A DNA stretch of 26,932 nt from an uncultured Faecalibacterium sp. (GCA_934526125.1 CAKSZU010000025.1:1-26932), one strand, 5' to 3'. Positions 1-7,771 are shown, counted from the first letter of the stretch. Notes: generated by a model from the letters alone, not told the origin. Numbers and translations are program-made.

Positions 1-340
1 AGAGGTCTGCAAAATCCATCCGGGTGGTCTTGAACAGCACCTCGCTGCCCAGCTTGGGCCGCAGCAGGGCGTCCGTGCCCCGCTCCGCCGACAGCGTCAG
101 GGGCAGGTACTCCTTGATGGTGACCCGGAACCGGCCCACATTCTCCACCCCGCGGTAGAGGATGCCCTCGCCGTCGATGCTCTGGATCTCGCCCACGGTA
201 TAGCGCCCGGCCAGCAGGGTCCCTACGGGCAGACTGCCCGCCGGGTTCCGCCCCGCCAGCACCCCGCCGCAGAACGGGCAGACCGACACCCGGCTCTCCA
301 GCTCTTCCATGCAGTAGGGGCAGATGCGTTTTGTCTCCAT
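1..340 (-). CDS. Zinc-ribbon Ser/Thr protein kinase-like protein, N-terminal part (cut by the window edge)
   Basis: The gene reads leftward from ATG at 340 and leaves the window after 113 codons. Residues 7-10 (CPYC) and 21-24 (CPFC) form a short zinc ribbon. Residues about 41-80 resemble the start of a bacterial Hanks-type kinase: GTLLAGRYTVG, a degenerate glycine loop around SIDGEG, and the VAIK-like segment VTIKEY with Lys76. This layout is common in clostridial kinases that carry a zinc ribbon before the N-lobe. A GAGGTG ribosome binding site lies at about 346-351. The gene has its own promoter (374-402), although it follows the cobalamin genes in the same direction. The catalytic loop lies outside the window, so activity cannot be judged, and a pseudokinase is possible. 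Confidence 0.8.
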   Translation of the reverse strand, partial: METKRICPYCMEELESRVSVCPFCGGVLAGRNPAGSLPVGTLLAGRYTVGEIQSIDGEGILYRGVENVGRFRVTIKEYLPLTLSAERGTDALLRPKLGSEVLFKTTRMDFADL

Positions 341-373
341 GTGTCACACCTCGCTGTCAGGATCATTTTGACT

Positions 374-402
374 ATTGTATCATATTTGCCGCAAAGGTGC
401 AA
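374..402 (-). promoter_or_regulatory. Sigma-A promoter for the zinc-ribbon kinase gene
   Basis: On the minus strand TTGCAC (397-402) and TACAAT (374-379) are separated by 17 bp, with a TGA extension just before the -10. It lies between the stop of cobO and the start of the kinase gene. Confidence 0.6.
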
Positions 403-419
403 CGAAGCCCGCTGACAAC

Positions 420-938
420 TCAATATTCGATTCCCCGCCGGGCTTTGATCCCCTTCTGGTAGGGGTGGCGATGGCACTTCATCTCGGTGGAATAGTCCGC
501 CGCGTCCAGCATCCATGCGGGGGCCTTGTGGGCCGTCAGGACGCATTCCTGCGCGGCGGGGCGTTCCAGTACGGTCTGCCTGAGCAGGTCCTTGTCCACC
601 ATATCCAGCTCCCACGCCGAGCCTGCTTCGTCCAGAATCAGCAGGTCGGCCGGTTCGGCCTTCGCCGCCGCCAGATTGGCGTTCTGCACTTCCCGGGCCG
701 CCGCCTTTTCGGCTTCGTTCATCTGAAAAACGAACTTCTGCCCGGCCTTGCCCCGGTAGATCTTCGCCCCCAGCTGTTCCAGAAGGGGGATCTCGCCGCT
801 GCTGCCCCCCTTGAGGAACTGCACGATGACCACCCGTTTTCCCTGTCCCAGCGCCCGGAGAGCAAGGCCCATGGCCGCAGTGGTCTTTCCTTTTCCGTCG
901 CCCCAGTAAAGGTGCAGAAGTCCCTGTTCCGTTTCCAT
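420..938 (-). CDS. cobO: Corrinoid adenosyltransferase (CobA/CobO/BtuR family)
   Basis: A 172-residue protein that would transfer the adenosyl group of ATP to cob(I)alamin or cobyrinic acid a,c-diamide, making the coenzyme B12 form in the cytoplasm. The family P-loop GDGKGKTT is at residues 13-20, followed by AAMGLALRALGQGKRV. The Walker B-like segment LLILDEAGSAWELDMV and the family's C-terminal basic region are also present. Length is close to the usual 170-200 residues. The ATG at 938 overlaps the stop of the upstream cobC-like gene by one base (TGATG), so the two are translationally coupled. A longer in-frame extension to 1247 exists but only overlaps cobC, and I reject it. No terminator is visible after the gene. 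Confidence 0.92.
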   Translation of the reverse strand: METEQGLLHLYWGDGKGKTTAAMGLALRALGQGKRVVIVQFLKGGSSGEIPLLEQLGAKIYRGKAGQKFVFQMNEAEKAAAREVQNANLAAAKAEPADLLILDEAGSAWELDMVDKDLLRQTVLERPAAQECVLTAHKAPAWMLDAADYSTEMKCHRHPYQKGIKARRGIEY

Positions 939-1534
939 CAGTTGTCCTCCCTGCTGTACTGCACGGTCTTCACCAGATGCAGGACGCGCTGTTCCTTCCA
1001 GTCCCGGGCATCCAGCAGATAGCCGCCCGCGTTGGGGCCGCACCACTCCTGAAAGCTGCGGCGGGGCAGTGCGAACCGCTCCATCACAGCCATCTGGGTA
1101 CCGCCGTGGGCCAGGATCACCAGCCGCTCCTGCCCTTCGGCCAGCGCTTTGTCCGCCAGATCGGCAAAGGCGGCGCAGACCCGGCTGCAGAAATCGCTGT
1201 GCCGCTCCCCATCCGGGTGGGGGCTGGTCTCGTTCTCCCGGACCCATTCCAGATACTCCGGGTCCTGTTCCACATGGACGAAGGTCTTCCCCTCAAAGCG
1301 GCCGAAATTCATCTCCTTCAGCCCCTCCACCGGCACCAGCTTTGCCCCGGGGAACAGGACCCGCGCCGTCTGGGACGTGCGCTGCAGCGGGGTCACATAG
1401 ACCACCTCCGGGCAGAAATCCGCCTGCCGCAGCCGGGCAAGCCCCTCGGCCGACAGCGGGATGTTCCGCTGCCCCTGATACCGTTTCTGTGCATTGTATT
1501 CGGTCCTGCCATGACGCAGCAGATAGATCAGCAT
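938..1534 (-). CDS. cobC: Histidine phosphatase family protein, probable alpha-ribazole phosphatase
   Basis: A 198-residue member of the phosphoglycerate mutase-like histidine phosphatases. The phosphorylated histidine lies in LRHGRTEYN (Arg7, His8). Further catalytic residues are Arg52 in PLQRTSQTA, Glu74 in KEMNFGRFEG, and the second His143 in LAHGGTQMAV. The EMNFGRFEG pattern and the coupling to cobO suggest CobC, which dephosphorylates alpha-ribazole-5'-phosphate or adenosylcobalamin-5'-phosphate in the lower-ligand branch of B12 assembly. Family membership is clear; substrate is inferred from context. The start at 1534 has a good AAGGAG site (1543-1548). That site directly abuts the T-tract of the glyA terminator, leaving no room for a separate promoter. 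Confidence 0.85.
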   Translation of the reverse strand: MLIYLLRHGRTEYNAQKRYQGQRNIPLSAEGLARLRQADFCPEVVYVTPLQRTSQTARVLFPGAKLVPVEGLKEMNFGRFEGKTFVHVEQDPEYLEWVRENETSPHPDGERHSDFCSRVCAAFADLADKALAEGQERLVILAHGGTQMAVMERFALPRRSFQEWCGPNAGGYLLDARDWKEQRVLHLVKTVQYSREDN

Positions 1535-1548
1535 GGTTGCATCTCCTT

Positions 1549-1583
1549 AAAAAAGCACCCGCCGCAGAGCCTGCAGCAGGTGC
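1549..1583 (-). terminator. Rho-independent terminator of glyA, abutting the cobC ribosome binding site
   Basis: Read on the minus strand, a 13-bp stem (arms 1571-1583 and 1555-1567, two G-T wobbles) with a three-base loop is followed by six T (1549-1554). The next bases are the AAGGAG of cobC. Confidence 0.8.
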
Positions 1584-1600
1584 CGGGAATCGTTCTGGGT

Positions 1601-2854
1601 TTACTCGTACAGGGGGAACTGCTTGGTCAGGGCCAGTACCCGTGCCGAGATGTCATCCTTCTTCTCGTCATAGTGCCAGATGCAGTCGGCGATGCAGTCC
1701 GCAATGATCTCCATCTCCGCCGGGCCCATGCCGCGGGTGGTGACAGCGGGGGTGCCCAGACGGACGCCGGAGGTCACGAAGGGGCTGCGGGTCTCGCCGG
1801 GGACGGTGTTCTTGTTGGCCGTGATGTGGACGCTGTCCAGACGGGCTTCCAGCTCCTTGCCGGTACACTCCTCTTCCCGCAGGTCGATGAGCATCAGGTG
1901 GTTGTCGGTGCCGCCGGAGACCAGCTTGACGCCCCGGGCCTGCAGACGGGCCGCCATGGCCTGAGCGTTCTCCACGATCTTCCGGGCGTACTCCTTGAAC
2001 TCCGGCTTCAGTGCCTCGCCGAAGCAGACGGCCTTGCCGGCAATGACGTGTTCCAGCGGGCCGCCCTGGGTGCCGGGGAACACGGCGGAGTTGATCCGCT
2101 TGGCCAGCACGGCATTGTTGGTCAGGATCAGGCCGCCGCGGGGGCCGCGCAGGGTCTTGTGGGTGGTGGTGGTCACCACATCGGCGTAGGGCACCGGGCT
2201 CTGGTGCTGGCCGCCGGCCACCAGACCGGCAATGTGGGCCATATCCACCATGAGGTATGCGCCGTAGCCGTGGGCGATCTCGGCCAGCCGTGCAAAATCA
2301 ATGGCGCGGGGGTAGGCCGAAGCGCCGGCAACGATCATCCGGGGGCGGATCTTCTTGACCTGCTTTTCCAGCTCGGCGTAGTCGATGACGCCGTCGGCGT
2401 TGACCCCGTAGGAAACGAAGTGGTAGTTCTTGCCGGACATGTTCACCGGCGAGCCGTGGGTCAGGTGGCCGCCCTGGGACAGGTCCATGCCCATGACGGT
2501 GTCCCCCAGATCCAGCAGAGCAAAGTAGACCGCCAGGTTCGCCTGTGCGCCGGAGTGCGGCTGGACGTTGGCGTACTTGGCCCCGAACAGCTTGCAGGCC
2601 CGCTGGATAGCGATGTTCTCCACCTCATCCACATAGGCGCAGCCGCCATAGTAGCGCTTACCCGGCAGGCCCTCGGCGTACTTATTGGTCAGCACACTGC
2701 CCATGGCCGCCATCACCGCCGGCGAAACGATGTTCTCGCTGGCGATCAGCTCGATGTTCTCCCGCTGACGGGTCAGCTCCCGGTTCATAGCCGCAGCCAG
2801 CTCCGGGTCCTCCGTGCCCACCAGACCAATGGTATCCATCATTGTTTCGTACAT
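1601..2854 (-). CDS. glyA: Serine hydroxymethyltransferase
   Basis: A full-length 417-residue PLP enzyme that interconverts serine plus tetrahydrofolate with glycine plus 5,10-methylene-THF, the main entry of one-carbon units. Seen: the N-terminal [15 protein letters not shown] block, the substrate loop [20 protein letters not shown] (Asp204 and His207 region), and the PLP-lysine motif [14 protein letters not shown] with Lys233. The ATG at 2854 has a GAGGGG site. It is transcribed divergently from the folate operon beginning at 3082, and both sides have good promoters in the shared region. The terminator at 1549-1583 ends the gene. Confidence 0.97.
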   Translation of the reverse strand: MYETMMDTIGLVGTEDPELAAAMNRELTRQRENIELIASENIVSPAVMAAMGSVLTNKYAEGLPGKRYYGGCAYVDEVENIAIQRACKLFGAKYANVQPHSGAQANLAVYFALLDLGDTVMGMDLSQGGHLTHGSPVNMSGKNYHFVSYGVNADGVIDYAELEKQVKKIRPRMIVAGASAYPRAIDFARLAEIAHGYGAYLMVDMAHIAGLVAGGQHQSPVPYADVVTTTTHKTLRGPRGGLILTNNAVLAKRINSAVFPGTQGGPLEHVIAGKAVCFGEALKPEFKEYARKIVENAQAMAARLQARGVKLVSGGTDNHLMLIDLREEECTGKELEARLDSVHITANKNTVPGETRSPFVTSGVRLGTPAVTTRGMGPAEMEIIADCIADCIWHYDEKKDDISARVLALTKQFPLYE

Positions 2855-2928
2855 TCTTGCTTACCCCTCTCTGCGTATCGGAATACGGAAAGCCCGGCCC
2901 CTCATTCGGGCCGCAAAAGCTTGTCTTT

Positions 2929-2957
2929 ATGATAACAGAATCCGTCGGCTTGTGCAA
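2929..2957 (-). promoter_or_regulatory. Sigma-A promoter for glyA
   Basis: On the minus strand TTGCAC (2952-2957) and TATCAT (2929-2934) are spaced by 17 bp. The predicted leader of about 70 nt contains a 6-bp GC hairpin (arms 2895-2900 and 2908-2913). No known riboswitch was recognised there. Confidence 0.6.
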
Positions 2958-2977
2958 CCGTATTTTCGCCGAAGCTC

Positions 2978-3006
2978 TTGCTTTTTCGGGCCGCAGCGTT
3001 TATTAT
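2978..3006 (+). promoter_or_regulatory. Sigma-A promoter for the folate operon
   Basis: TTGCTT (2978-2983) and TATTAT (3001-3006) are separated by 17 bp, upstream of the 5-formyl-THF cyclo-ligase gene and divergent from the glyA promoter. Confidence 0.55.
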
Positions 3007-3081
3007 ATCTGTATAAAAATTTCCGGCCGGATTTGTGCGCTTCGCACAGGTCCGCCGGGATTCCCGAGGGAGGAAACGCGC

Positions 3082-3669
3082 ATGGACATCTCTGCCCTGA
3101 AACAGCAGCAGCGCAAAGCCGGCATTGCGGCCCGCAGGGCCCTGCCGGAACCGGTGCGGGCGGCGGCCAATGCGGCGCTCTGTGCCCGCATCGCCGCGCT
3201 GCCCTGCTTCGAGCGGGCGCGGACGCTTCTGGTCTATGCTGCCTTCAACGGAGAAGCCGATCTTGCGGCGCTGGCGGAGCAGGCCCGGCGGATGGGCAAG
3301 CAGGTCGCCTACCCCATCTGCGGGGCCGGGTTCACCCTGACGGCCGCCGTGCCGGGGCCGGACGGCTGGGAGACCGGCGCTTACGGCATCCGCACCCCGG
3401 TGCCGGAGCGCTCGGTCCTGCTGCCGCCGGAGACGCTGGATCTGGTGCTGGTGCCCTGCACCGCCTTTGACAGCAGCTGCCGCCGGGTCGGCATGGGCAA
3501 GGGCTACTACGACCGCTACCTGCCCCGCTGCAGCAGCGCCGTCCGGCTGGGCGTCGCCTTTGAGGTGCAGCGGGTCCCCCGCGCCGCTGCGGACGAACAC
3601 GACCAGCGGCTGGACGGATCTATCACAGAGGGAGGGATCTATCTTGGAACTGACAAATCTGAGCTGTGA
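3082..3669 (+). CDS. 5-formyltetrahydrofolate cyclo-ligase
   Basis: A 195-residue cytoplasmic enzyme that uses ATP to convert 5-formyl-THF to 5,10-methenyl-THF, returning the storage or by-product folate to the active pool. The family signature RVGMGKGYYDRYL is at residues 135-147. An N-terminal basic helix (KQQQRKAGIAARRAL) matches the family pattern KxxxRxxxxxxR. The start at 3082 follows a strong GAGGGAGG site (3066-3073); a longer open frame reaching upstream has no conserved sequence. Its end overlaps the fchA-like gene by 26 bases. Gene order cyclo-ligase, FchA, FolD places three enzymes acting around methenyl-THF in one operon. Confidence 0.93.
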   Translation: MDISALKQQQRKAGIAARRALPEPVRAAANAALCARIAALPCFERARTLLVYAAFNGEADLAALAEQARRMGKQVAYPICGAGFTLTAAVPGPDGWETGAYGIRTPVPERSVLLPPETLDLVLVPCTAFDSSCRRVGMGKGYYDRYLPRCSSAVRLGVAFEVQRVPRAAADEHDQRLDGSITEGGIYLGTDKSEL

Positions 3670-4276
3670 GAGCTTTCTGGCAGAACTCTCCGGCAAAGCG
3701 CCTGCCCCGGGCGGCGGCGGTGCTGCCGCACTGGTGGGGGCCGTCGGCGTGGCCCTCGGCAACATGGTGGGCAGCCTGACCGCAGGCAAAAAGAAGTATG
3801 CCGCCGTGGAGGCCGACATCCTTGCCCTGAACGGCCGGGCCGCCGCCCTGCGCAAGCGGCTGGAGGCACTGGTGCAGGCCGATGCCGACGCCTTTACCCC
3901 GCTGGCCGCCGCCTACGGCCTGCCCCGGGAGACCCCGGAGCAGCAGGCCCATAAGGCCGCCGTGCTGGAAAAGGCCCTGAACGGGGCCTGCGCGGTCCCG
4001 CTGGACATCATGTCCGCCTGCTGCGAGGGCATCGCGCTGACGGAAGAATACGCCGAAAAAGGCAGTGTGCTGGCCGTTTCCGATGCCGGATGCGCCGCGC
4101 TGTTCTGCAGGGCTGCCCTGCAGGCCGCACAGCTGAATGTCCTTGCAAACACCCGCCTGATGGCGGACAAAGACCATGCAGCCGCCCTGAATGCAGAGTC
4201 CGACCGGATGCTGGAAGCGTTTCTTCCCCGGGCGGACGCTGTTGCCCGGAAGCTGTCGGAACGATTGAGAGGTTGA
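3644..4276 (+). CDS. fchA: Methenyl-THF cyclohydrolase / formimino-THF cyclodeaminase family protein (FchA-like)
   Basis: A 210-residue protein of the formiminotransferase-cyclodeaminase (FTCD_C) family. Members either deaminate formimino-THF or hydrolyse 5,10-methenyl-THF to 10-formyl-THF (clostridial FchA). Seen: the glycine-rich block APGGGGAAALVGAVG near the N terminus, MVGSLT, and the C-terminal NVLANTRLM segment equivalent to the family's NVRIN-type motif. The reading frame needs a TTG start at 3644, supported by a GAGGGAGG site at about 3629-3636; no ATG in this frame fits. It overlaps the cyclo-ligase gene, and folD starts five bases after its stop. No histidine-degradation genes are nearby, so the cyclohydrolase role is favoured. 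Confidence 0.85.
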   Translation: MELTNLSCESFLAELSGKAPAPGGGGAAALVGAVGVALGNMVGSLTAGKKKYAAVEADILALNGRAAALRKRLEALVQADADAFTPLAAAYGLPRETPEQQAHKAAVLEKALNGACAVPLDIMSACCEGIALTEEYAEKGSVLAVSDAGCAALFCRAALQAAQLNVLANTRLMADKDHAAALNAESDRMLEAFLPRADAVARKLSERLRG

Positions 4277-4281
4277 CGGAT

Positions 4282-5136
4282 ATGGCTCAGATCCTGAAAG
4301 GCGCGCCCGTTGTGGCCGCCATGAACGAAGCAAACGCGGCCCGCTGCGCCGCCCTGAAAGAGAAAGGCATCACCCCCACCCTTGCCGTGGTGCGGGTGGG
4401 TGCCCGGGAAGATGATCTTTCCTACGAGCGGGGGGTCATGACCCGCTGCGGCAAAGTCGGCGTGGAAGTGAAGCAGTATCTGCTCCCTGCCGATGCAGCA
4501 CAGGACGACCTGCTGAAGGTCATCGCAGAGATCAATGCAGATTCTTCTATCCACGGCTGCCTGCTCTTCCGTCCCCTGCCCCGGCAGTTCGATGACCGCA
4601 CCGTCCGGGCAGCTCTGGCCCCGGAAAAGGACATCGACGGCATCACCGACGGGTCTCTGGCCGGGGTGTTCACCAACACGGCCATCGGCTACCCGCCCTG
4701 CACGGCGCAGGCCTGTCTGGAGATCCTGAAGTATTACAGCATCCCCCTCTCCGGCAGGCGCGCCGTGGTGGTGGGCCGGAGCCTTGTGGTGGGCAAGCCC
4801 GCCGCCATGATGCTGGACCGGGAGAACGCCACGGTGACGATCTGCAACTCCCGCACGCAGGACCTGCCCGCCCTCTGCCGGGAGGCGGATGTCCTCGTGG
4901 TCGCCATGGGCCGGATGGGCGCCATCGGCGGGGACTGTCTGCGGGCCGGTCAGGTCGTGGTGGATGTGGGCATCCACGTCAACGAGGAGGGCAGGCTCTG
5001 CGGCGATGTCCGCTTTGCCGAAGCGGAGCCGGTAGTGGACGCCATCACCCCCGTGCCCGGCGGTGTCGGCACCGTGACCACCTCGGTGCTGGTGGGCCAT
5101 GTGGTGGAAGCTGCCGAAAAAACGCTCGGATCATAA
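4282..5136 (+). CDS. folD: FolD-type methylene-THF dehydrogenase, probably lacking cyclohydrolase activity
   Basis: A 284-residue protein with the FolD layout: an N-terminal catalytic domain, PEKDIDGIT, then an NADP-binding domain with VVGRSLVVGKP, and the C-terminal ITPVPGGVGTVTTS block. Catalytic Tyr is kept (Tyr48 in SYERGVMTRC). The lysine four residues later is Val52, and the glutamine of the usual VQLPLP motif is Phe96 in LFRPLP; they correspond to E. coli Lys54 and Gln98. Work on the human enzyme ties these to the cyclohydrolase step. The protein may therefore be a dehydrogenase only, with FchA next door completing the reaction. ATG at 4282 has GAGAGG at 4267-4272. Confidence 0.92.
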   Translation: MAQILKGAPVVAAMNEANAARCAALKEKGITPTLAVVRVGAREDDLSYERGVMTRCGKVGVEVKQYLLPADAAQDDLLKVIAEINADSSIHGCLLFRPLPRQFDDRTVRAALAPEKDIDGITDGSLAGVFTNTAIGYPPCTAQACLEILKYYSIPLSGRRAVVVGRSLVVGKPAAMMLDRENATVTICNSRTQDLPALCREADVLVVAMGRMGAIGGDCLRAGQVVVDVGIHVNEEGRLCGDVRFAEAEPVVDAITPVPGGVGTVTTSVLVGHVVEAAEKTLGS

Positions 5137-5143
5137 GAAACGG

Positions 5144-5180
5144 AAACGCCCGGCCGGGAAATTTCCCGGCCGGGCGTTTT
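5144..5180. terminator. Bidirectional terminator between folD and the amino acid transporter operon
   Basis: Near-perfect inverted repeat: each arm reads AAACGCCCGGCCGGGAAA on its own strand (5144-5161 and 5162-5179). It is followed by TTTT on the plus strand and TTT on the minus strand. It lies between convergent genes and can end both transcripts. Confidence 0.85.
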
Positions 5181-5235
5181 CTCTGTGTGGAGGAGCAACA
5201 AACAGGAGGTACCATTCGGAACTGGGCTGTTTTTC

Positions 5236-6009
5236 TCAGGCTGCCTTTGCCGGAGCAAAGACGAGGGCCTTTTTCTGCCGGGCCTGCATGCCGCGGACGA
5301 TACAGCTCAGGGTGAAGTTGATGACAAAATAGATGATGCAGGCGGTGCCGAACAGCACCATGACGTCCGAGACATTCACGGTGCCAAGGCCGTTGTAGGT
5401 ACCCGCCGCACTCAGCAGCTGCCGGATGCGGGCCATCAGCTCAATGGTGGCCACATTGGCAAGGTAGGACGAATCTTTGATGGTGGTGATGACCTGACTG
5501 AGCAGGGTCGGCACGATGTTCCGGTAGGCCTGCGGCAGGACGATGTAGAGCAGCACCTCTGCCGTGTTGAAGCCCTGGGCGTAACCGGCTTCAAACTGGC
5601 CCTTGTTCACGCCGTTCAGGCCGCCCCGGACGATCTCAGCGATGACCGAGGAGTTGAACAGGATCAGGGCCAGCGCCGCCTTGAACAGCAGCTTCATCTC
5701 CACGCTGGTCAGGCCGAACATCTTCCGGGCCAGAAAGGCCGGACAGGGGCAGAACACCACGCAGACAAAGATCCACAGCAGATACGGCGTATTCCGGAAC
5801 AGTTCGATGTACGCCGCCGAGAGCCAGCCCAGGATGCGGGCCGGGCCCTTTTTGCAGTAGGTGCGGGCCAGCGCCAGCAGACTGCCGAGGATCAGCCCCA
5901 GAATCACCCCCAGCATCGAGATGATGCAGGTGAAGGCGATGCCCCGCAGCAGATAGGTCAGGACACCGGGCTGGGCCAGAATGGAAATGCTGGATACAAG
6001 GGTCTTCAT
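5236..6009 (-). CDS. Polar amino acid ABC transporter permease (second permease)
   Basis: A 257-residue inner membrane protein of the His/Glu/Gln/Arg/opine permease family. It has several hydrophobic segments and the ATPase-contact EAA loop, here GGLNGVNKGQFEAGYAQGF followed by YIVLPQAYRNIVP. The segment FRNTPYLLWIF is the usual family motif near the first third. The ATG at 6009 directly follows the stop of the first permease (TAAATG), so translation is coupled. It is the last gene of the operon ATPase, binding protein, permease, permease. Substrate is probably glutamine, glutamate or a related polar amino acid; the sequence alone does not decide. Confidence 0.92.
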   Translation of the reverse strand: MKTLVSSISILAQPGVLTYLLRGIAFTCIISMLGVILGLILGSLLALARTYCKKGPARILGWLSAAYIELFRNTPYLLWIFVCVVFCPCPAFLARKMFGLTSVEMKLLFKAALALILFNSSVIAEIVRGGLNGVNKGQFEAGYAQGFNTAEVLLYIVLPQAYRNIVPTLLSQVITTIKDSSYLANVATIELMARIRQLLSAAGTYNGLGTVNVSDVMVLFGTACIIYFVINFTLSCIVRGMQARQKKALVFAPAKAA

Positions 6010-6747
6010 TTATGCCGCCTCCTTCAGTGCCGTCCGCTTTGCCGTGCGCAGAGCGGGGTCTGCCCGGCCCTTGCGCTCCTTGAGCGAAGCCTCCCAGCGG
6101 GTCGCCAGCGTGGACAGCGGGAAGCAGACCACGAAGAAGATCAGGCCGCAGACGAGATACGCCGGTGCGTAGGCACCGCCGGTGGAAGCACCGGTCACGA
6201 AGCTGTAGGTCACGCTGATCAGGTCTGCACCGCCCACGATGTACAGGCAGGAGGTGTTCTTGAACAGGTTGACCACCTGATTCACCATGGGAGGCAGCAT
6301 CACCGGGATACTCTGGGGCAGGATGATGTAGATCATCCGCTGCAGGTAGTTGAACCCCTGGGCCTGTGCGGCCTCAAACTGGCCTTTGGGCACCGACTCG
6401 ATGGCGGCGCGGATCACCTCGCCCATATAGGCACCGGTGTAGATCCCCAGTGCGATGATGCCGGTGCGGATGACGCCGAGGCTCAGCCCCGCAAAGGCCA
6501 GCGCATAATACAAAAAGCAGAGCTGCAGCAGCAGCGGGGTGTTCTGGATGAACTCCACGTAGACCCGCGAAATGAACTTCAGGAGCTTATTGCCGCTGGT
6601 CGCCATCAGACCCAGCGCGGCACCGATGGCAAAGGCCAGCGCCAGCGCGCAGACCGCAGTCTGCAGGGTGTTGCCAAGCCCCAGAAGAAAGCTTTCCCGG
6701 TGGTTCCAGACGGTCGACCACGCACTCCATGAAAATAAACCGGACAT
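6010..6747 (-). CDS. Polar amino acid ABC transporter permease (first permease)
   Basis: A 245-residue membrane protein of the same family as its neighbour. Seen: the N-terminal LLGLGNTLQTAVCALAL membrane segment, FIQNTPLLLQLCFLYYAL, and the EAA loop AIESVPKGQFEAAQAQGF followed by YIILPQSIPVMLP. I chose ATG at 6747 over a GTG nine bases upstream because the AAGGAG site would be only one base from the GTG but 10 bases from the ATG. Two different permeases in one operon suggest a heterodimeric channel. Confidence 0.92.
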   Translation of the reverse strand: MSGLFSWSAWSTVWNHRESFLLGLGNTLQTAVCALALAFAIGAALGLMATSGNKLLKFISRVYVEFIQNTPLLLQLCFLYYALAFAGLSLGVIRTGIIALGIYTGAYMGEVIRAAIESVPKGQFEAAQAQGFNYLQRMIYIILPQSIPVMLPPMVNQVVNLFKNTSCLYIVGGADLISVTYSFVTGASTGGAYAPAYLVCGLIFFVVCFPLSTLATRWEASLKERKGRADPALRTAKRTALKEAA

Positions 6748-6792
6748 CCCGAACACTCCTTTCCCTTGTCCCCTGCGGCAGGATCGCCGCCT

Positions 6793-7698
6793 TTACTCCA
6801 GACCGTTGTCCTTGATCAGCCCGTCAATGGTGCCGTCGGACAGCCAGCCGGTGACCAGCTCGTCGCACAGAGCCGAGAACCCGCTGCCCTTCTTGGTGGC
6901 AATGCCGTACTCCTGCGGGCTGAACTCGGCATCAATGTAGCTGCGGCCATCGGTCTTGTAGATGGCCAGGATGGACTTATCCACGCAGAAGCCGTCCACC
7001 TCACCGGCGCTCAGTGCCGTGCTGATGGCGGGATAATCGTCGTACTGACGGAAGGAAACGCCGTCCTTCCAGGTATCGGCATTGAAGGTCTCGGCGTCGA
7101 AACCGGTATCCTCGATGATGCCCTCGTCGATCATCTCCTTGACCAGCGCCCGGGCGGAGGTGGAGCCGGAGGAAACTCCGACCACCTTATCCTTCAGGTC
7201 TGCCAGCTCCTTGATCCCGGCGGAATCCTCCACCAGAACGCTGACGTGATCGGTGTAGTAGGGCGTTGTGAAATCCCAGCTCTGCTTCCGCTCCTCGGTG
7301 ATGGTGAAGGTGGCCAGCACGCAGTCGATATCGCCGGAGTCCAGCAGCTCGCCGCGGGTCGCCGCCGTGACGGTGGTGAACTCCACGTCCACACCCAGAT
7401 GCTCGGCGATCAGCTCGGCCAGGCTGTCCTCAAGGCCGGTATACTCGCCGGTCAGAGTATCCTGAAAACTGAAGCCCTTGACGGCATTCTTGACGCCGAC
7501 CTTCAGGACCCCGCGGTCCACGATGGCCTGCACATCGGCGGAAAGTGCTTCGGAAGCTGCTGCACTGCCTGCCGCAGCGGAGGATGCTGCGGAGGATGCT
7601 GCGGCCGTGCTGGAAGAGCCGCCGCAGGCGGTCAGGGCTGCCGCTGCGGCAGCCATCCCGGAAACAGCCAGAAAACTACGGCGTGAGATCTTTTTCAT
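6793..7698 (-). CDS. Amino acid ABC transporter substrate-binding lipoprotein
   Basis: A 301-residue extracellular solute-binding protein of family 3. The signal peptide has a twin-arginine SRRSFLAVSG motif (Arg6, Arg7), a hydrophobic stretch, and lipobox LTAC with Cys25 as lipidation site. A Ser/Ala linker runs to about residue 50. The mature domain begins VQAIVDRGVLKVGVKNAVKGFSF, and contains the family pattern SWDFTTPYYTDHVSVLV and the lobe-2 VGVSSGSTSARAL block. GAGGAG lies nine bases before the ATG at 7698. It is the second gene of the operon, 115 bases after the ATPase gene, with GC-rich hairpins in between. Confidence 0.94.
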   Translation of the reverse strand: MKKISRRSFLAVSGMAAAAAALTACGGSSSTAAASSAASSAAAGSAAASEALSADVQAIVDRGVLKVGVKNAVKGFSFQDTLTGEYTGLEDSLAELIAEHLGVDVEFTTVTAATRGELLDSGDIDCVLATFTITEERKQSWDFTTPYYTDHVSVLVEDSAGIKELADLKDKVVGVSSGSTSARALVKEMIDEGIIEDTGFDAETFNADTWKDGVSFRQYDDYPAISTALSAGEVDGFCVDKSILAIYKTDGRSYIDAEFSPQEYGIATKKGSGFSALCDELVTGWLSDGTIDGLIKDNGLE

Positions 7699-7771
7699 AA
7701 TGACACACTCCTCTATAAAATCTGCAGCCGGGCGGCTTTCCCTTCCGCCCCTCGTTGGCTGCGTTATCAAC

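Noticed and set aside
2855..2928. Possible glycine or THF riboswitch in the glyA leader
   Set aside because: The predicted leader is only about 70 nt and none of the conserved blocks of these riboswitches could be found; only a small GC hairpin is present.
977..2932. A 651-codon open frame on the plus strand
   Set aside because: It lies antisense to the cobC-like and glyA genes, both with clear catalytic motifs. Its product is a His/Gly/Gln-rich string with no family pattern, as expected for antisense frames in GC-rich DNA.
5181..5235. Strong AGGAGG-like sequence that could start a plus-strand gene
   Set aside because: No ATG, GTG or TTG at a suitable distance opens a credible frame, and the region runs antisense into the permease gene.
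5185..6732. A 515-codon open frame on the plus strand
   Set aside because: It is antisense to two well-supported ABC permease genes and its translation is low-complexity His/Gln/Gly.
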